A stretch of 64,000 nucleotides of DNA from contig LR778114.1 of NCBI GenBank assembly GCA_902809825.1, positions 868,001-932,000 of the forward strand, written 5' to 3'. Numbering within the stretch: position 1 is the stretch's first letter; each line of letters opens with the position of its first letter. Below, piece by piece: positions 16,405 to 24,619 of the stretch. Source of the stretch: Candidatus Hydrogenisulfobacillus filiaventi (GTDB lineage Bacteria; Bacillota; Sulfobacillia; Sulfobacillales; R501). The notes beneath the pieces were generated by a model. That model was not told the origin of the DNA. It saw only the letters and a program-made list of their open reading frames with translations, and did not search any database. A program made the translations under genes and the position numbers.

Positions 16405-16902
16405 TCAAGGGCCGGCAGGCGGCTGCCATTGTGGCTCGTGGGTCCGCATCCAGGCGCGCATGGCCTGCCACTTGTCCAGAAAGAGGCGCGCGTATTCCGG
16501 GTTGGAGGTCACCTGAATGAAGTTGTCCTCCCGGCTGGCGGAGAGGGTGAAGTTCCAGCTGCCAGTGAGGACCCGCATCCCGTCCGCGACCGCAAACTTG
16601 TGGTGCATGATGGCGTGTAGGCGGGAGGTGCCCACGGTCACCTCCGCCCCCGTCGCCAGCAGCTGCCGGATCTCGGGCAGTTCCAGCGCCCGTTCGGCCT
16701 GGGAGTGGTCGAGGACCAGGGCCACATTCACCCCGGCCCGCAGCTGCTGGCTCAGGATGTCCACCGCCACCGGAAGATGGAAGCTGTAAACCGCCAGGCG
16801 GAGGCTGTGCTGTGCCTGCCGCAAAAAATCCAGGAACACCGTCTGGGTGTCGTCTTCGGGACTGAACCAGGTGCGGATGCCCAGTTCGACCGTGATGCCC
16901 AT
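16405..16902 (-). CDS. Phospholipase D-like domain protein (single HKD motif)
   Basis: A 165-residue protein with one PLD-type catalytic motif, IMHHKFAVADGMRVLTGSWN (His, Lys, Asp in HxK(x)4D), preceded by the strand-helix units seen in small Nuc-type nucleases (TWFSPEDDTQTVFLDFL; HSLRLAVYSF). Single-HKD members act as dimers, usually as phosphodiesterases or nucleases. No signal peptide is visible, so it is probably cytoplasmic. ATG 16902 is preceded by AGGGGGGGA. It lies behind cooS in the same direction, separated by 114 bases. Confidence 0.85.
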   Translation of the reverse strand: MGITVELGIRTWFSPEDDTQTVFLDFLRQAQHSLRLAVYSFHLPVAVDILSQQLRAGVNVALVLDHSQAERALELPEIRQLLATGAEVTVGTSRLHAIMHHKFAVADGMRVLTGSWNFTLSASREDNFIQVTSNPEYARLFLDKWQAMRAWMRTHEPQWQPPAGP

Positions 16903-17016
16903 GATGTCCCCCCCTGCCGGAGGGGCCGGCGCCGCGGTCGGGGGCGGCCGCCGGGTCCCCTTCCCCCGGCAGGCTATGCCGGGCGCCCGCGCCGGGTGCC
17001 GATCCAGCCGGGGGGT

Positions 17017-18906
17017 TCAGCGGGCGGAGGTCAGGGCCTGGCGCCGGCTTTGCAGATGGGCGGTGAGCAGGTCGGCGGCCCGCACCGGGTCCTGCTCCTC
17101 GACCAGGAAACGGGCGCCCAGGAGGTCATCCAGGCCGGTGGTCAGCAGGCTGGTTACCCCCGGACCCCCGGTGACCGGCGGCAGCGGCCCGACCAGGGTG
17201 GTGATGCCGCTGGCTACCGCCAGCAGGGCGTCTATGAGGGCGTCATTGTTGTAGTATTCGGGCGCGGCTGCAGCCACGGGCAGGCGGGAGGGGTCCACGC
17301 CCAGGAGCTCGCTGAGGGCGTAGACGGTAAGCACGATACGGCCGGCGTCCAGGCAGGAGCCGTAGCTAAGGACAGGGGGGATGCCCAGGCGTTGGGCCAG
17401 GCCGCGCAGGCCCGGCCCGGCCAGGACGGCGGCCTCGGGGGCGGCCAGGCCCGCCACCTGGGCGGCACTGGCGGCACATCCGGCCACCAGCACCGGAATA
17501 TCGCGCCGGATCAGCTCGCGGATGAGGGCGTTGGTCATGAGGTCCTGGCCGTTGCGGGTGTTGGTGCAGCTGACTAGCCCCACCACTCCCTGGATTTGTC
17601 CCCCGGCGATGGCTTCCACCAGCGGCAGCAGGCTGCCGCCCAGGGCGGCGCTGAGCGACTCCAGGCCGAAGCCGGCCATATACGGGCTCCGGTACTCCGG
17701 CACCGTCAGCGGGCGGCCCTGGCGCCGGCGGTAGGCCTCTACCGCCATCGCCGCCAGCTGCCGGGCCTGGGCCTCGGCCCGGGCCGGCTCGTAGTGCAGG
17801 TCGGGGCGGTCCTCCACCCCGCGCAGATGGACCAGACCTGACACCGGGACCAGGCGGGTGCCGGTGCGTTCCGCCATCTGGGGCAGGGCGGGGGTGCTGC
17901 AGTTCTTGTCCATCATCACCAGGTCCACTGCGCCGGTGCTGAGCCAGAACTCCTGGCTGATCCAGTTGCCCAGCTGTCCGCCCAGTCCGGCGGCGGTGCC
18001 AGGACGCTGGGTAAGTTCCTGCCCCACGCACATGGATCCCAGCAGGCGGATGCCTTTGGCCCCCGCCTGACGGGCCATAGCCTGCACGGCCGGTTCCTCC
18101 AGGACCTGGGCCAGGGCGGAGGCCGTCCAGGGCACGTGCCCATGGGCCACGATGTTGACGTAGGCGGGGTCCAGCACCCCCACGTCCGCCTGCCCGCTGG
18201 TGGGGGCGGGGGAGCCCAGCACCACATCCCGCACCAGGGTGGTAGCGATGTTGCCCAGAAAGCCCGCCGATAGCCCCAGCCGCAGGGCGGTCAGCAGCAG
18301 GTCCTGGTAATCGGTATCGATGTTGGGCATCACCTTGGCGGCGGCCTCATGTCCTTCAAACAGGTAGCCGCCGGGCAGGATGCCCAGGCGCTCCCAGAGG
18401 GCAACCCGGGAGGGGGGCGCCAGGCGGCGGATCAGGTCCAGAGGCTGGTCCACGTCCTTGCGGAATTCCTGGTCCAGATAGGCGGCCAGGGCGGCCGCGG
18501 CGGCGGGCCCGTCCGCCGCCGGCAGGCCCAACCGCGCGGCCATCCGGGTCAGCTTGCCGGGATCCGCCACCCGGAACGGCCCTTGGCCCTCGGCCACCGC
18601 CCGCAGAGTTTTAAGGGTGTGCTTGAAGTCGTGGGTGTAGGCCGCCCCGCCCTGGTTGACCAGACGCAGAAGGTTGCGGGCCACCATGCCGTCGGCGTCG
18701 ATGCCGCAGATGCCGCGTTCGGCGCCCGGCCGGATACGGCAGGGGCCGTCAGGGCAGAGGGTGCAGCAGGTGCCCTTGCGGCCGAACTGGCAGAACGGGG
18801 ATTGGGTGCGGCGACGGTCGAAAATGGTGGGAATCTTCTCCCCCGCCAGCCGGAACTGCAGATCCCGGATGCTGGCGTGGTCGGTGCAGCTGGTGCAGGT
18901 ATGCAT
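17017..18906 (-). CDS. cooS: Anaerobic Ni-Fe carbon monoxide dehydrogenase catalytic subunit, divergent
   Basis: A 629-residue CooS, oxidising CO to CO2. B/D-cluster cysteines are in the N-terminal CxxC and CQFGRKGTCCTLCPDGPCRI. C-cluster ligands can all be placed: His in VAHGHVPWT, Cys in LLGSMCVGQE, MDKNCSTP, LVSCTNTRN, LVAGCAAS and YGSCLDAGRI. The family's catalytic lysine (Lys563 of CODH-II, pattern PEWMSEKA) is replaced: here the segment is PEYYNNDA. So electron and metal sites look intact but the proton-handling residue differs. ATG 18906 has AGGAGGAGGTGG just before it; a start 27 codons upstream lacks such a site. No cooC, cooF or acs genes are in the window. Confidence 0.88.
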   Translation of the reverse strand: MHTCTSCTDHASIRDLQFRLAGEKIPTIFDRRRTQSPFCQFGRKGTCCTLCPDGPCRIRPGAERGICGIDADGMVARNLLRLVNQGGAAYTHDFKHTLKTLRAVAEGQGPFRVADPGKLTRMAARLGLPAADGPAAAAALAAYLDQEFRKDVDQPLDLIRRLAPPSRVALWERLGILPGGYLFEGHEAAAKVMPNIDTDYQDLLLTALRLGLSAGFLGNIATTLVRDVVLGSPAPTSGQADVGVLDPAYVNIVAHGHVPWTASALAQVLEEPAVQAMARQAGAKGIRLLGSMCVGQELTQRPGTAAGLGGQLGNWISQEFWLSTGAVDLVMMDKNCSTPALPQMAERTGTRLVPVSGLVHLRGVEDRPDLHYEPARAEAQARQLAAMAVEAYRRRQGRPLTVPEYRSPYMAGFGLESLSAALGGSLLPLVEAIAGGQIQGVVGLVSCTNTRNGQDLMTNALIRELIRRDIPVLVAGCAASAAQVAGLAAPEAAVLAGPGLRGLAQRLGIPPVLSYGSCLDAGRIVLTVYALSELLGVDPSRLPVAAAAPEYYNNDALIDALLAVASGITTLVGPLPPVTGGPGVTSLLTTGLDDLLGARFLVEEQDPVRAADLLTAHLQSRRQALTSAR

Positions 18907-18952
18907 GCGGCCACCTCCTCCTGGGGAAGCACGATGTGAAAGGTGCGGGTGA

Positions 18953-18958
18953 AGATTA
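18953..18958 (-). promoter_or_regulatory. Predicted -10 element of the cooS promoter
   Basis: The minus strand reads TAATCT at 18958-18953, about 47 bases before the cooS ATG. Transcription would start near 18946. No good -35 is present, as expected of an activator-dependent promoter with the Crp-like site overlapping the -35 region. Confidence 0.5.
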
Positions 18959-18979
18959 GCAAAGTTATCGGAAACTATC

Positions 18980-18995
18980 TGTGACAACTGCCACA
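18980..18995. promoter_or_regulatory. Crp-type operator between cooS and its divergent regulator
   Basis: TGTGA-CAACTG-CCACA is a near-perfect Crp-family palindrome (consensus TGTGA-N6-TCACA, one mismatch), flanked by matching C and G bases. Its centre lies 41.5 bases upstream of the transcription start predicted from the cooS TAATCT element, the standard class II activation position. The neighbouring regulator carries a Crp-type recognition helix (RERVSR), which fits this half-site. Confidence 0.65.
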
Positions 18996-19120
18996 GTAAA
19001 TCTGATATTGCGCGATCGAAGGGAAAAACTTACCTTACAATTGTGGATGGTGCCATGTATCTTACATAAACCAGAGGGCCGAGTGGCCTCCGGCTGCGGC
19101 CGGGACAGGAGGGGACGGGG

Positions 19121-19837
19121 ATGGCTAGCACCGGATGCCAGGCGAAATGCCCGGATTTCGCGGCCGGCTGCGGCCGGGTGGAGCTGCGCGCAGGGCTTTC
19201 CCTGCGGTCCTGGTGGCTGCCGCCGTTGCTGGCTGACCTGCCGGGGGTGGAGCCGGACCTCCTGCCGGTGCAGACGGTCCCGCGCGGGGCGATCCTGTTC
19301 CGGGAAGGGGAGCCGGCGGCCGGGATGTGGTACCTGGCTGCAGGCTGGGTCAAGCTGGTACGGGAGGCCCCCGACGGCCGCGAGCGGGTCTTGTGGGTCA
19401 AGCGACCGGGGGATTATGTGGCGGAGGGGACCCTGACCCTGCAGAGCGTCTACCCGGCTTCCGCGGTGGCCCTGGCCCCGCTGCGGGCGGTGCTGATCCC
19501 GCGCGAACGCTGGGCGCTGCTGGTGTGCCGGTATCCGCAGCTGGCGGCAGGCCTGAACGCCATCCTCATCCGGGCCCTGGCCGCTGCCCAGGTACGACTG
19601 CGGGACCAAAGCGGCCCGGTGCTGGAACGGGTGGCGCGGCTGCTCCTGGACCTGGCGCAAGGTCCGGAAGCGCTGCCGCTGCGGCACGAGGATGTGGCCG
19701 CCCTGGTCGGCGCCTCGCGGGAACGGGTGTCGCGGGCGTTGGCGCATTTGCGCCGGGAAGGCCTGATTGCCGGCGGGCCCCGCCGGTTGCGGGTCCAGCG
19801 GGACCGCCTGGGCCGGTGGCTGCAGGACCGGGAGTAA
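19121..19837 (+). CDS. Crp/Fnr family transcriptional regulator with Fnr-like cysteine set
   Basis: A 238-residue regulator: cyclic-nucleotide-type sensor barrel (about residues 48-135, with FREGEPAAGMWYL and KRPGDYVAEG), dimer helix, and C-terminal winged helix with LRHEDVAALVGASRERVSRA. It has exactly four cysteines, Cys6, Cys10, Cys17 and Cys136: three at the N-terminus and one internal, the layout that binds a [4Fe-4S] cluster in Fnr, though the spacing differs. The recognition helix reads RExxxR as in Crp, not Fnr. It is divergent from cooS with a TGTGA palindrome between them, so control of cooS is the natural inference. No CooA-type heme ligands are evident. Confidence 0.88.
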   Translation: MASTGCQAKCPDFAAGCGRVELRAGLSLRSWWLPPLLADLPGVEPDLLPVQTVPRGAILFREGEPAAGMWYLAAGWVKLVREAPDGRERVLWVKRPGDYVAEGTLTLQSVYPASAVALAPLRAVLIPRERWALLVCRYPQLAAGLNAILIRALAAAQVRLRDQSGPVLERVARLLLDLAQGPEALPLRHEDVAALVGASRERVSRALAHLRREGLIAGGPRRLRVQRDRLGRWLQDRE

Positions 19838-19893
19838 GGCGGCCCAGTACCCGGCCGGCCGGGGAGCCGTGCCCGGCAGGCGACTAGCTGCCA

Positions 19894-19922
19894 TTGACAT
19901 TCGGGTCCGGGGGCAGTATGCT
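19894..19922 (+). promoter_or_regulatory. Sigma-A promoter of tRNA-Ala
   Basis: TTGACA at 19894-19899, a 17-base spacer and TATGCT at 19917-19922. The -35 is perfect and the -10 is close to consensus. The tRNA begins 14 bases after the -10. Confidence 0.8.
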
Positions 19923-19936
19923 GGTTGACGCGCGTC

Positions 19937-20012
<76 letters not shown>

Positions 20013-20015
20013 GAT

Positions 20016-20055
20016 GGACCCCGCAGCCGGTACAGGGCTGCGGGGTCCCCCTTTT
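20016..20055 (+). terminator. Rho-independent terminator after tRNA-Ala
   Basis: A 13-base stem (GGACCCCGCAGCC with GGCTGCGGGGTCC) around a short loop, followed by CCCTTTT. It lies a few bases behind the tRNA CCA end. Confidence 0.85.
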
Positions 20056-20100
20056 GTGCGCCGGGACGGGGGCCCGGCCGCTGGCGCGGGGAGCGGCCGG

Positions 20101-21489
20101 TCAGGCGGCGGGCCGGCGTTGGAGCCACATCCAGCTCAGGGTGACGCCCAGGGTGAGGGCCGCGAACACCAGGAAAGCGGGTCGGAACGACCGGATGGTC
20201 AGGCTGTAGATGCCGAGGGCCGCGATGGCGGCTGCCATCACCCAGGCCCCATACGGCGCCCCGAAGGCGAGGGCCGAGACAGGTTCCCGGGGCCGGCGCG
20301 CGCGCCGGTGCCAGACCGTGAACGCCAGCAGGATGAGCATCCAGTTGATGAAGCTGAAGTAACTGGAAGCGGCGGTCAGTTCCGTATACACCGAACGGGG
20401 CAGGACAAAGGCCAGGCTCACGGTGGCCAGCACCAGGAGGGCGGTGGTGATAAGGGCGCGGTACGGGCGGCCGGGCTCGGCGTGCCGGAAATAGGCGGGG
20501 GCGCCGCCGTGCAGGGCCATGCTGATCAGCATCCATTCGGTGGCATAGAACGTGCCGGCCATGACCGAGAACGAGGCGACCAGGACGGCGGCGTTGAAGA
20601 CGCGCGCGAACCAGATGAGGTGGTAAGCCCGCAAGGCGGTGACAAAAGGAGACTGCTGGGGACTGAAGCGGGTGTAGGGCAGCAGCAGGACCAGTCCGGC
20701 CACGGAGAGCGCGTAGAGCAGCACCACCCCCACCGTGGTGTATAGGGCCGCCTGCGGCACCGTCCGGCCCGGGCGGCGGGTGCGGGAGGCGGCCATGGCC
20801 ACCGTGGTGACCCCGGCATAGCTGAAGATGACGATCAGCATCGCCTGAAGGACCGCCCCGGGCCCCCGGGGGAGGAAAGTCCCGGGGCGGGGGAGGCCGG
20901 CCGGGCCCGCCGCAGGGGGGACGGGGAGCAGATGGCCCAGGAGGAGGGCGGCGGTCAGGATGAACGCGAGCAGCACCCCAACCTTTAATAGCGACATGCC
21001 GGTCTCCGCCTTGCCCAGGTCCGCCACGCCGAAGAGGTTCAGCCCCACGATCACCAGCACATAGCTTACCGCGTAGACGCCTAAGGGGACCCCCGGCAGC
21101 CAGGTCTGCGAGTAGACCGCCATGGCCACCGCCTCCGAGCCGGTGGCCAGGATGCCGGAAAGATAGACCACCCAGCCCAGCAGGAACCCGGCAAAGGGTC
21201 CGAGGTAGCGGTGGATGTACTCTTGATAGGACGACTCGACCGGGACATTGACGGCCAGGGAGGTGATGGCCCCCATCACCTGGGCCAGGATGATGCCCGC
21301 CAGCAGATAGGTCAGCACAATGCCCGGCCCCGTCCGGTGGATGACAATCCCGCTGCCCAGAAAGAACCCCGCCCCGATGATGCCGCCGATGCCGAGGCCG
21401 GTCAGGCCGATGGTCCCCAAGGTGCGGCGCGGGCCCCGCGACCGGGGCCTCGCCTGCCGCGCGTGTTCCGGTGCCTTCCGGACCGCCAT
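20101..21489 (-). CDS. APC superfamily amino acid permease
   Basis: A 462-residue membrane transporter with about twelve helices. The first helix motif GIGGIIGAGFFLGSGIVIHRTGPG (residues about 33-56, the substrate-binding GxG loop) and the helix 2-3 region TSLAVNVPVESSYQEYI identify the APC family (amino acid permease, AAT-like branch). ATG 21489 follows AAAGGGGGGCAC. Substrate cannot be read from sequence. It is convergent with the tRNA and divergent from the lipoprotein gene at 21703. Confidence 0.9.
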   Translation of the reverse strand: MAVRKAPEHARQARPRSRGPRRTLGTIGLTGLGIGGIIGAGFFLGSGIVIHRTGPGIVLTYLLAGIILAQVMGAITSLAVNVPVESSYQEYIHRYLGPFAGFLLGWVVYLSGILATGSEAVAMAVYSQTWLPGVPLGVYAVSYVLVIVGLNLFGVADLGKAETGMSLLKVGVLLAFILTAALLLGHLLPVPPAAGPAGLPRPGTFLPRGPGAVLQAMLIVIFSYAGVTTVAMAASRTRRPGRTVPQAALYTTVGVVLLYALSVAGLVLLLPYTRFSPQQSPFVTALRAYHLIWFARVFNAAVLVASFSVMAGTFYATEWMLISMALHGGAPAYFRHAEPGRPYRALITTALLVLATVSLAFVLPRSVYTELTAASSYFSFINWMLILLAFTVWHRRARRPREPVSALAFGAPYGAWVMAAAIAALGIYSLTIRSFRPAFLVFAALTLGVTLSWMWLQRRPAA

Positions 21490-21702
21490 GCTGTGCCCCC
21501 CTTTGCCACCCCCTAGCGTGTCCGGTAACGGCCGCCCTATCCCGCCAGGCGGAACCGGGACCGCCGGCGCCGGGTTTTTCCGGGCCAGAGCAGGGAACGG
21601 GGCGGGCAGGGCGAAGAAGGCGTCGAGGTCGCCGGTGACGGCGCCGGAAGCGGGGACGTTCATAGCAGGTAGGCAGGGCGCAGAGGGCGGGAGGGGCAGC
21701 AG

Positions 21703-22978
21703 ATGGATAAGCGGCGGGTACGGGCGGCGGCGTTGCTGGTCATGGCGGGCCTGGCCGGGGGGTGCGGCGGACCGGCCCGGCCGGCGGCAGTGCGGCCGGC
21801 CGGGGGGACGCGGACGGCCGCCACCGTTCCCGGCGGGTGGCGGGTGTGGACGCCGGCGGGCGTGACCGGATTTACCACCGGACCGGTGGCGGTGGCGCTG
21901 CGGGGCCGGGGTCTCGACACCTTGTCCGTCCACCCGGTGTCGCGGTTTTCCTCCCGCCTGGAGGTCACGGATGCGGGCGGCCGGGTCATCTGGACCCTCG
22001 ACCATGTGGGGGCCGTGGCGGTCTACCGCTTCGCCGGGCATCTGCCGGTGCTGCTGCTGCGCGCCGATGCAGATTTCTGCGGGAGCGGCGGCTGCGTCTA
22101 CCGCTCCTACACCTGGAACCCTGCCCGCGGGGCTTTCGTGCCGGTCCCGGCCCCGGCGGCGGCTGCGGTGGCATACCGCTACGACCCCGCCACCGCAGCC
22201 TTCACCGCGGTGCCCCAGCCCCTGGAGGGCCTGACGCCGGCCGACTGGTCCGGTTTCGTGACGGCCGGGACCCGTGGCCCCGGCGTCACCGTGCGGCTTT
22301 ACGACACCCTGCAGCACGTGCAGACTCAGGACTGGCGGTATGAAAGCCGGGCCTCGGATCCCACCGGGCGGTGGGTGCCTGCCGGCCCGGCGCGGTTCGG
22401 GCCGGACAGCCCGGTGGGGAGCGGGGCGCTGGTGGCGTTGGGCGATACCCCCGGGGCGGCGGCGGAGGCGTTCGTGACCGCGGCCGAGCTGGGGCTGCCC
22501 CGCCAGGCGGCCTCCCTGGCCGCACCGGGCGCGGATGTCCCCGCCCTGCGCGCACGATTGACCTCTGTGCTGGGAGGGGACACGGAACCGGGCTTCACCG
22601 TCCTCCCGGGGACTTCCCCGGATGTCGCTCTCGCGGTGTGGGCCGTCTCCGGGAGCAACCCGGCCCTCCACCAGGCCCGGGTCACGCTCCGGATGACGGA
22701 TGTGCGGGGCCGCTGGCGGGTGGCCGACCTGTCGGTGGCACCCGGCCGCAAGCCGGCGGTGGCCACGGTTGGGCAGGTGCTGGACGTCCTGGCGCGCTCG
22801 CCGCAGGTGACCGGGTTCTTTGCCAGCCAACCCGGGGCCCTGGTCACGGAGGTGTCGCCGGTGGCCTACGGCAGCTGGGGGGTGTACGCGGGTAGCCGAC
22901 CAGGGGCGCATCACCGCCCAATGGACCGTGGACGCGGCCACCGGCACGGTGGCGCCCGCAGCCGTTCCCGGCACCTGA
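21703..22978 (+). pseudogene. Putative lipoprotein of unknown function with late frameshift
   Basis: ATG 21703 after GGGAGGGGCAG opens a lipoprotein signal (RVRAAALLVMAGLAGGCGG, lipid-bearing Cys in AGGC). The long frame stays coding to GSWGVYA near 22890. An extra G (gcg-g-gta) then throws it out of frame; the +1 frame continues VADQGRITAQWTVDAATGTV to a natural stop TGA at 22976-22978. The corrected protein is about 424 residues. It is beta-rich, with a CGSGGCVYRSYTWNP segment, and looks like an extracytoplasmic sensor or binding protein. No family recognised. The lesion touches only the last ~30 residues, so function may be retained, or it may be a sequencing error. Confidence 0.65.
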
Positions 22979-23104
22979 GCCGGTCCCGCCCCGTTCGGCG
23001 GTGCCCGTGGCACCCCGGCGGGGCTGCCCATCCCCCTGGGAGCCCAGGGCCACTCCGCACCCGGACCGGGGGAATCCCGGCCTCCGGCCTTGCCAGGGCA
23101 GCGG
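22979..23104. other. Short G+C-rich gap, nothing seen
   Basis: Between the lipoprotein stop and the next promoter no reading frame with coding character, hairpin with T-run or repeat is visible. Confidence 0.4.
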
Positions 23105-23133
23105 TTGTCGGCGCCGGGCGGGTAGCCTATAAT
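23105..23133 (+). promoter_or_regulatory. Promoter of the radical SAM gene
   Basis: TTGTCG at 23105-23110, a 17-base spacer and perfect TATAAT at 23128-23133, about 54 bases before the ATG. A good sigma-A promoter. Confidence 0.75.
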
Positions 23134-23186
23134 CTCGGCGAACCACACGGTGGCAATGAAAACCGCGTCAGGGAGGACTTGTCTCG

Positions 23187-24014
23187 ATGGCAACGCTTGC
23201 CAAGGTCTGCACCGTCTGCGGGCGGCCCCAGGGGGAGCCCTGCGAGGCCTGCCAGCTGCACAGTCCCGGATATGTGGCGGTCAAGGACGTCTGGCTGGAA
23301 GTGCGGCCGCTGGAGCCCGAATTCCGGCTGGAGCCGGTCCCGGTGCAATGGGCGGTAGGCACCGTCGGCGGCGGGCTGACGGCGGAATGGGACTGGGCGA
23401 CCGGCCGTTGGGAGGAACTGCCGGGCGCCGGTGCCGGCGGGGAACACCCCTACGCCTGGCTGGAGCTCACCACCCATTGCCCGCACCGTTGCCGGCATTG
23501 CTACCTGGGTGACCGCCTGGGTAAGGGGCATGCGCCGGCCGCCTCCATCCACGCGGCCCTGGAAACCCTGACCCCCTTCGGGGTGGAGGAGGTGGTGCTC
23601 GCGGGCGGAGAGCCGACGATGCACCCCGATTTCCTGGCCATCCTCGACCACGCGCGACGGGCGGCGCCCGTGGTCCGGGTGCTGACCAACGGCTGGAGTC
23701 AGTACCCCGAACTGATCGAGGCCCTGGCCCGGCCCGGTGTGCGGGTGGAGGTGCCCCTTTTGGGCTGGGAGGGGGATCACGACTGGATGACGCGCACCCC
23801 GGGCTCCTTTGCGCGCATCACCGCCAGCCTGCGCCAGTACCGCGCGGCGGGGGTCGACCTTACCCTGACCACTACCCTGACCAAGGCCGGTACCGCCGCC
23901 CTGCCCCGGCTGCGGGCCCTGGCTAAGGAGCTCGGCATCCCCTTCGAGGCCACGGCCCTGGCCCGGCAGGGGGAGGCCGTGGAGCATTGGTCGGAACTGG
24001 CGGCCGAGGCCTGA
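23187..24014 (+). CDS. Radical SAM protein with N-terminal zinc ribbon
   Basis: A 275-residue enzyme. Residues 8-22 hold two cysteine pairs (CTVCGRPQGEPCEAC) that could bind zinc. The radical SAM cluster motif is TTHCPHRCRHCYLG (CxxxCxxC), followed by VVLAGGEPTMHPDF (SAM-binding GGE) and VLTNGWSQYPEL. It is shorter than SPASM-type maturases and has no C-terminal cysteine cluster. The zinc ribbon plus the partial TIM barrel resemble uncharacterised MoaA/PqqE-like proteins. Substrate unknown; transcribed alone between a strong promoter and a strong terminator. Confidence 0.82.
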   Translation: MATLAKVCTVCGRPQGEPCEACQLHSPGYVAVKDVWLEVRPLEPEFRLEPVPVQWAVGTVGGGLTAEWDWATGRWEELPGAGAGGEHPYAWLELTTHCPHRCRHCYLGDRLGKGHAPAASIHAALETLTPFGVEEVVLAGGEPTMHPDFLAILDHARRAAPVVRVLTNGWSQYPELIEALARPGVRVEVPLLGWEGDHDWMTRTPGSFARITASLRQYRAAGVDLTLTTTLTKAGTAALPRLRALAKELGIPFEATALARQGEAVEHWSELAAEA

Positions 24015-24029
24015 ACGGCTCCGTCTCAG

Positions 24030-24066
24030 GGCCGCGGTCCGGGAATTCCCGGACCGCGGCCTTTTG
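24030..24066 (+). terminator. Rho-independent terminator after the radical SAM gene
   Basis: A perfect 14-base stem (GGCCGCGGTCCGGG with CCCGGACCGCGGCC) around the loop AATT, followed by TTTTG. Begins 15 bases after the stop. Confidence 0.9.
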
Positions 24067-24619
24067 CATGCCATGTCAGGAATATCCCGCCACCGCGGTC
24101 CTTAAACCACAGGATGTTTAACAACCTGTCGTCCGGCCCGGGTAGGGTTGCCGGCCGGACGAGCGGGACCGGGCCGGCGGCCGGCAGACGGCGGACGGCG
24201 GGACCGCGGCGGGCGGACCCAGGTACAGGCGGGGGGCACGACGGGCCGGGGCCGGGATGGGAGCCGCCGGCGGCCGCATGCCCCTAAACAGCGCTACAAC
24301 TAGTAATGAAGCCAAAAAGCGGCCTAGTCCTTTCGGACGGTTTGTAGGGACGTCTCTTACACCCTGAATTTATTGGACAAAAAATCCGGAAATTCGGGCG
24401 CGGTAAGTAATGGCTATGTTAAATACCCGTAGGCTGATTGATTGACGGTCCGTTTGCTCCTATTCGACCGCCGTTTGGCAGGGCTATATTCGAATCCGGT
24501 AGGGAGGGGTTGACGCTGCGGATAGTAACTGTAGCGGTCTTCGATTTAGGACTTCGTGCTGCGGCCCGGCCCTACCGGACGACTCCCGTCTCATAACACG
24601 GAGGGAGGGCACCACTTCC
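24067..24619 (+). promoter_or_regulatory. Long control region upstream of cydA, no gene
   Basis: About 550 bases hold no convincing reading frame. The second half (24290-24545) is far richer in A+T than the rest of the window. It contains the inverted repeat GAATTT...AAATTC at 24366-24395 and candidate -10 boxes TATTCG (24461, with TTGATT 17 bases upstream) and TATATT (24485-24490). This is presumably where oxygen or redox regulators act on the cyd operon. No perfect Fnr, Rex or ResD site was found by eye. Confidence 0.45.

Noticed and set aside
21490-23193. The 1030-residue minus-strand frame as one giant permease
   Set aside because: Only the last 462 codons encode the APC permease. The rest is antisense to the lipoprotein gene, and a good start with ribosome site exists at 21489.
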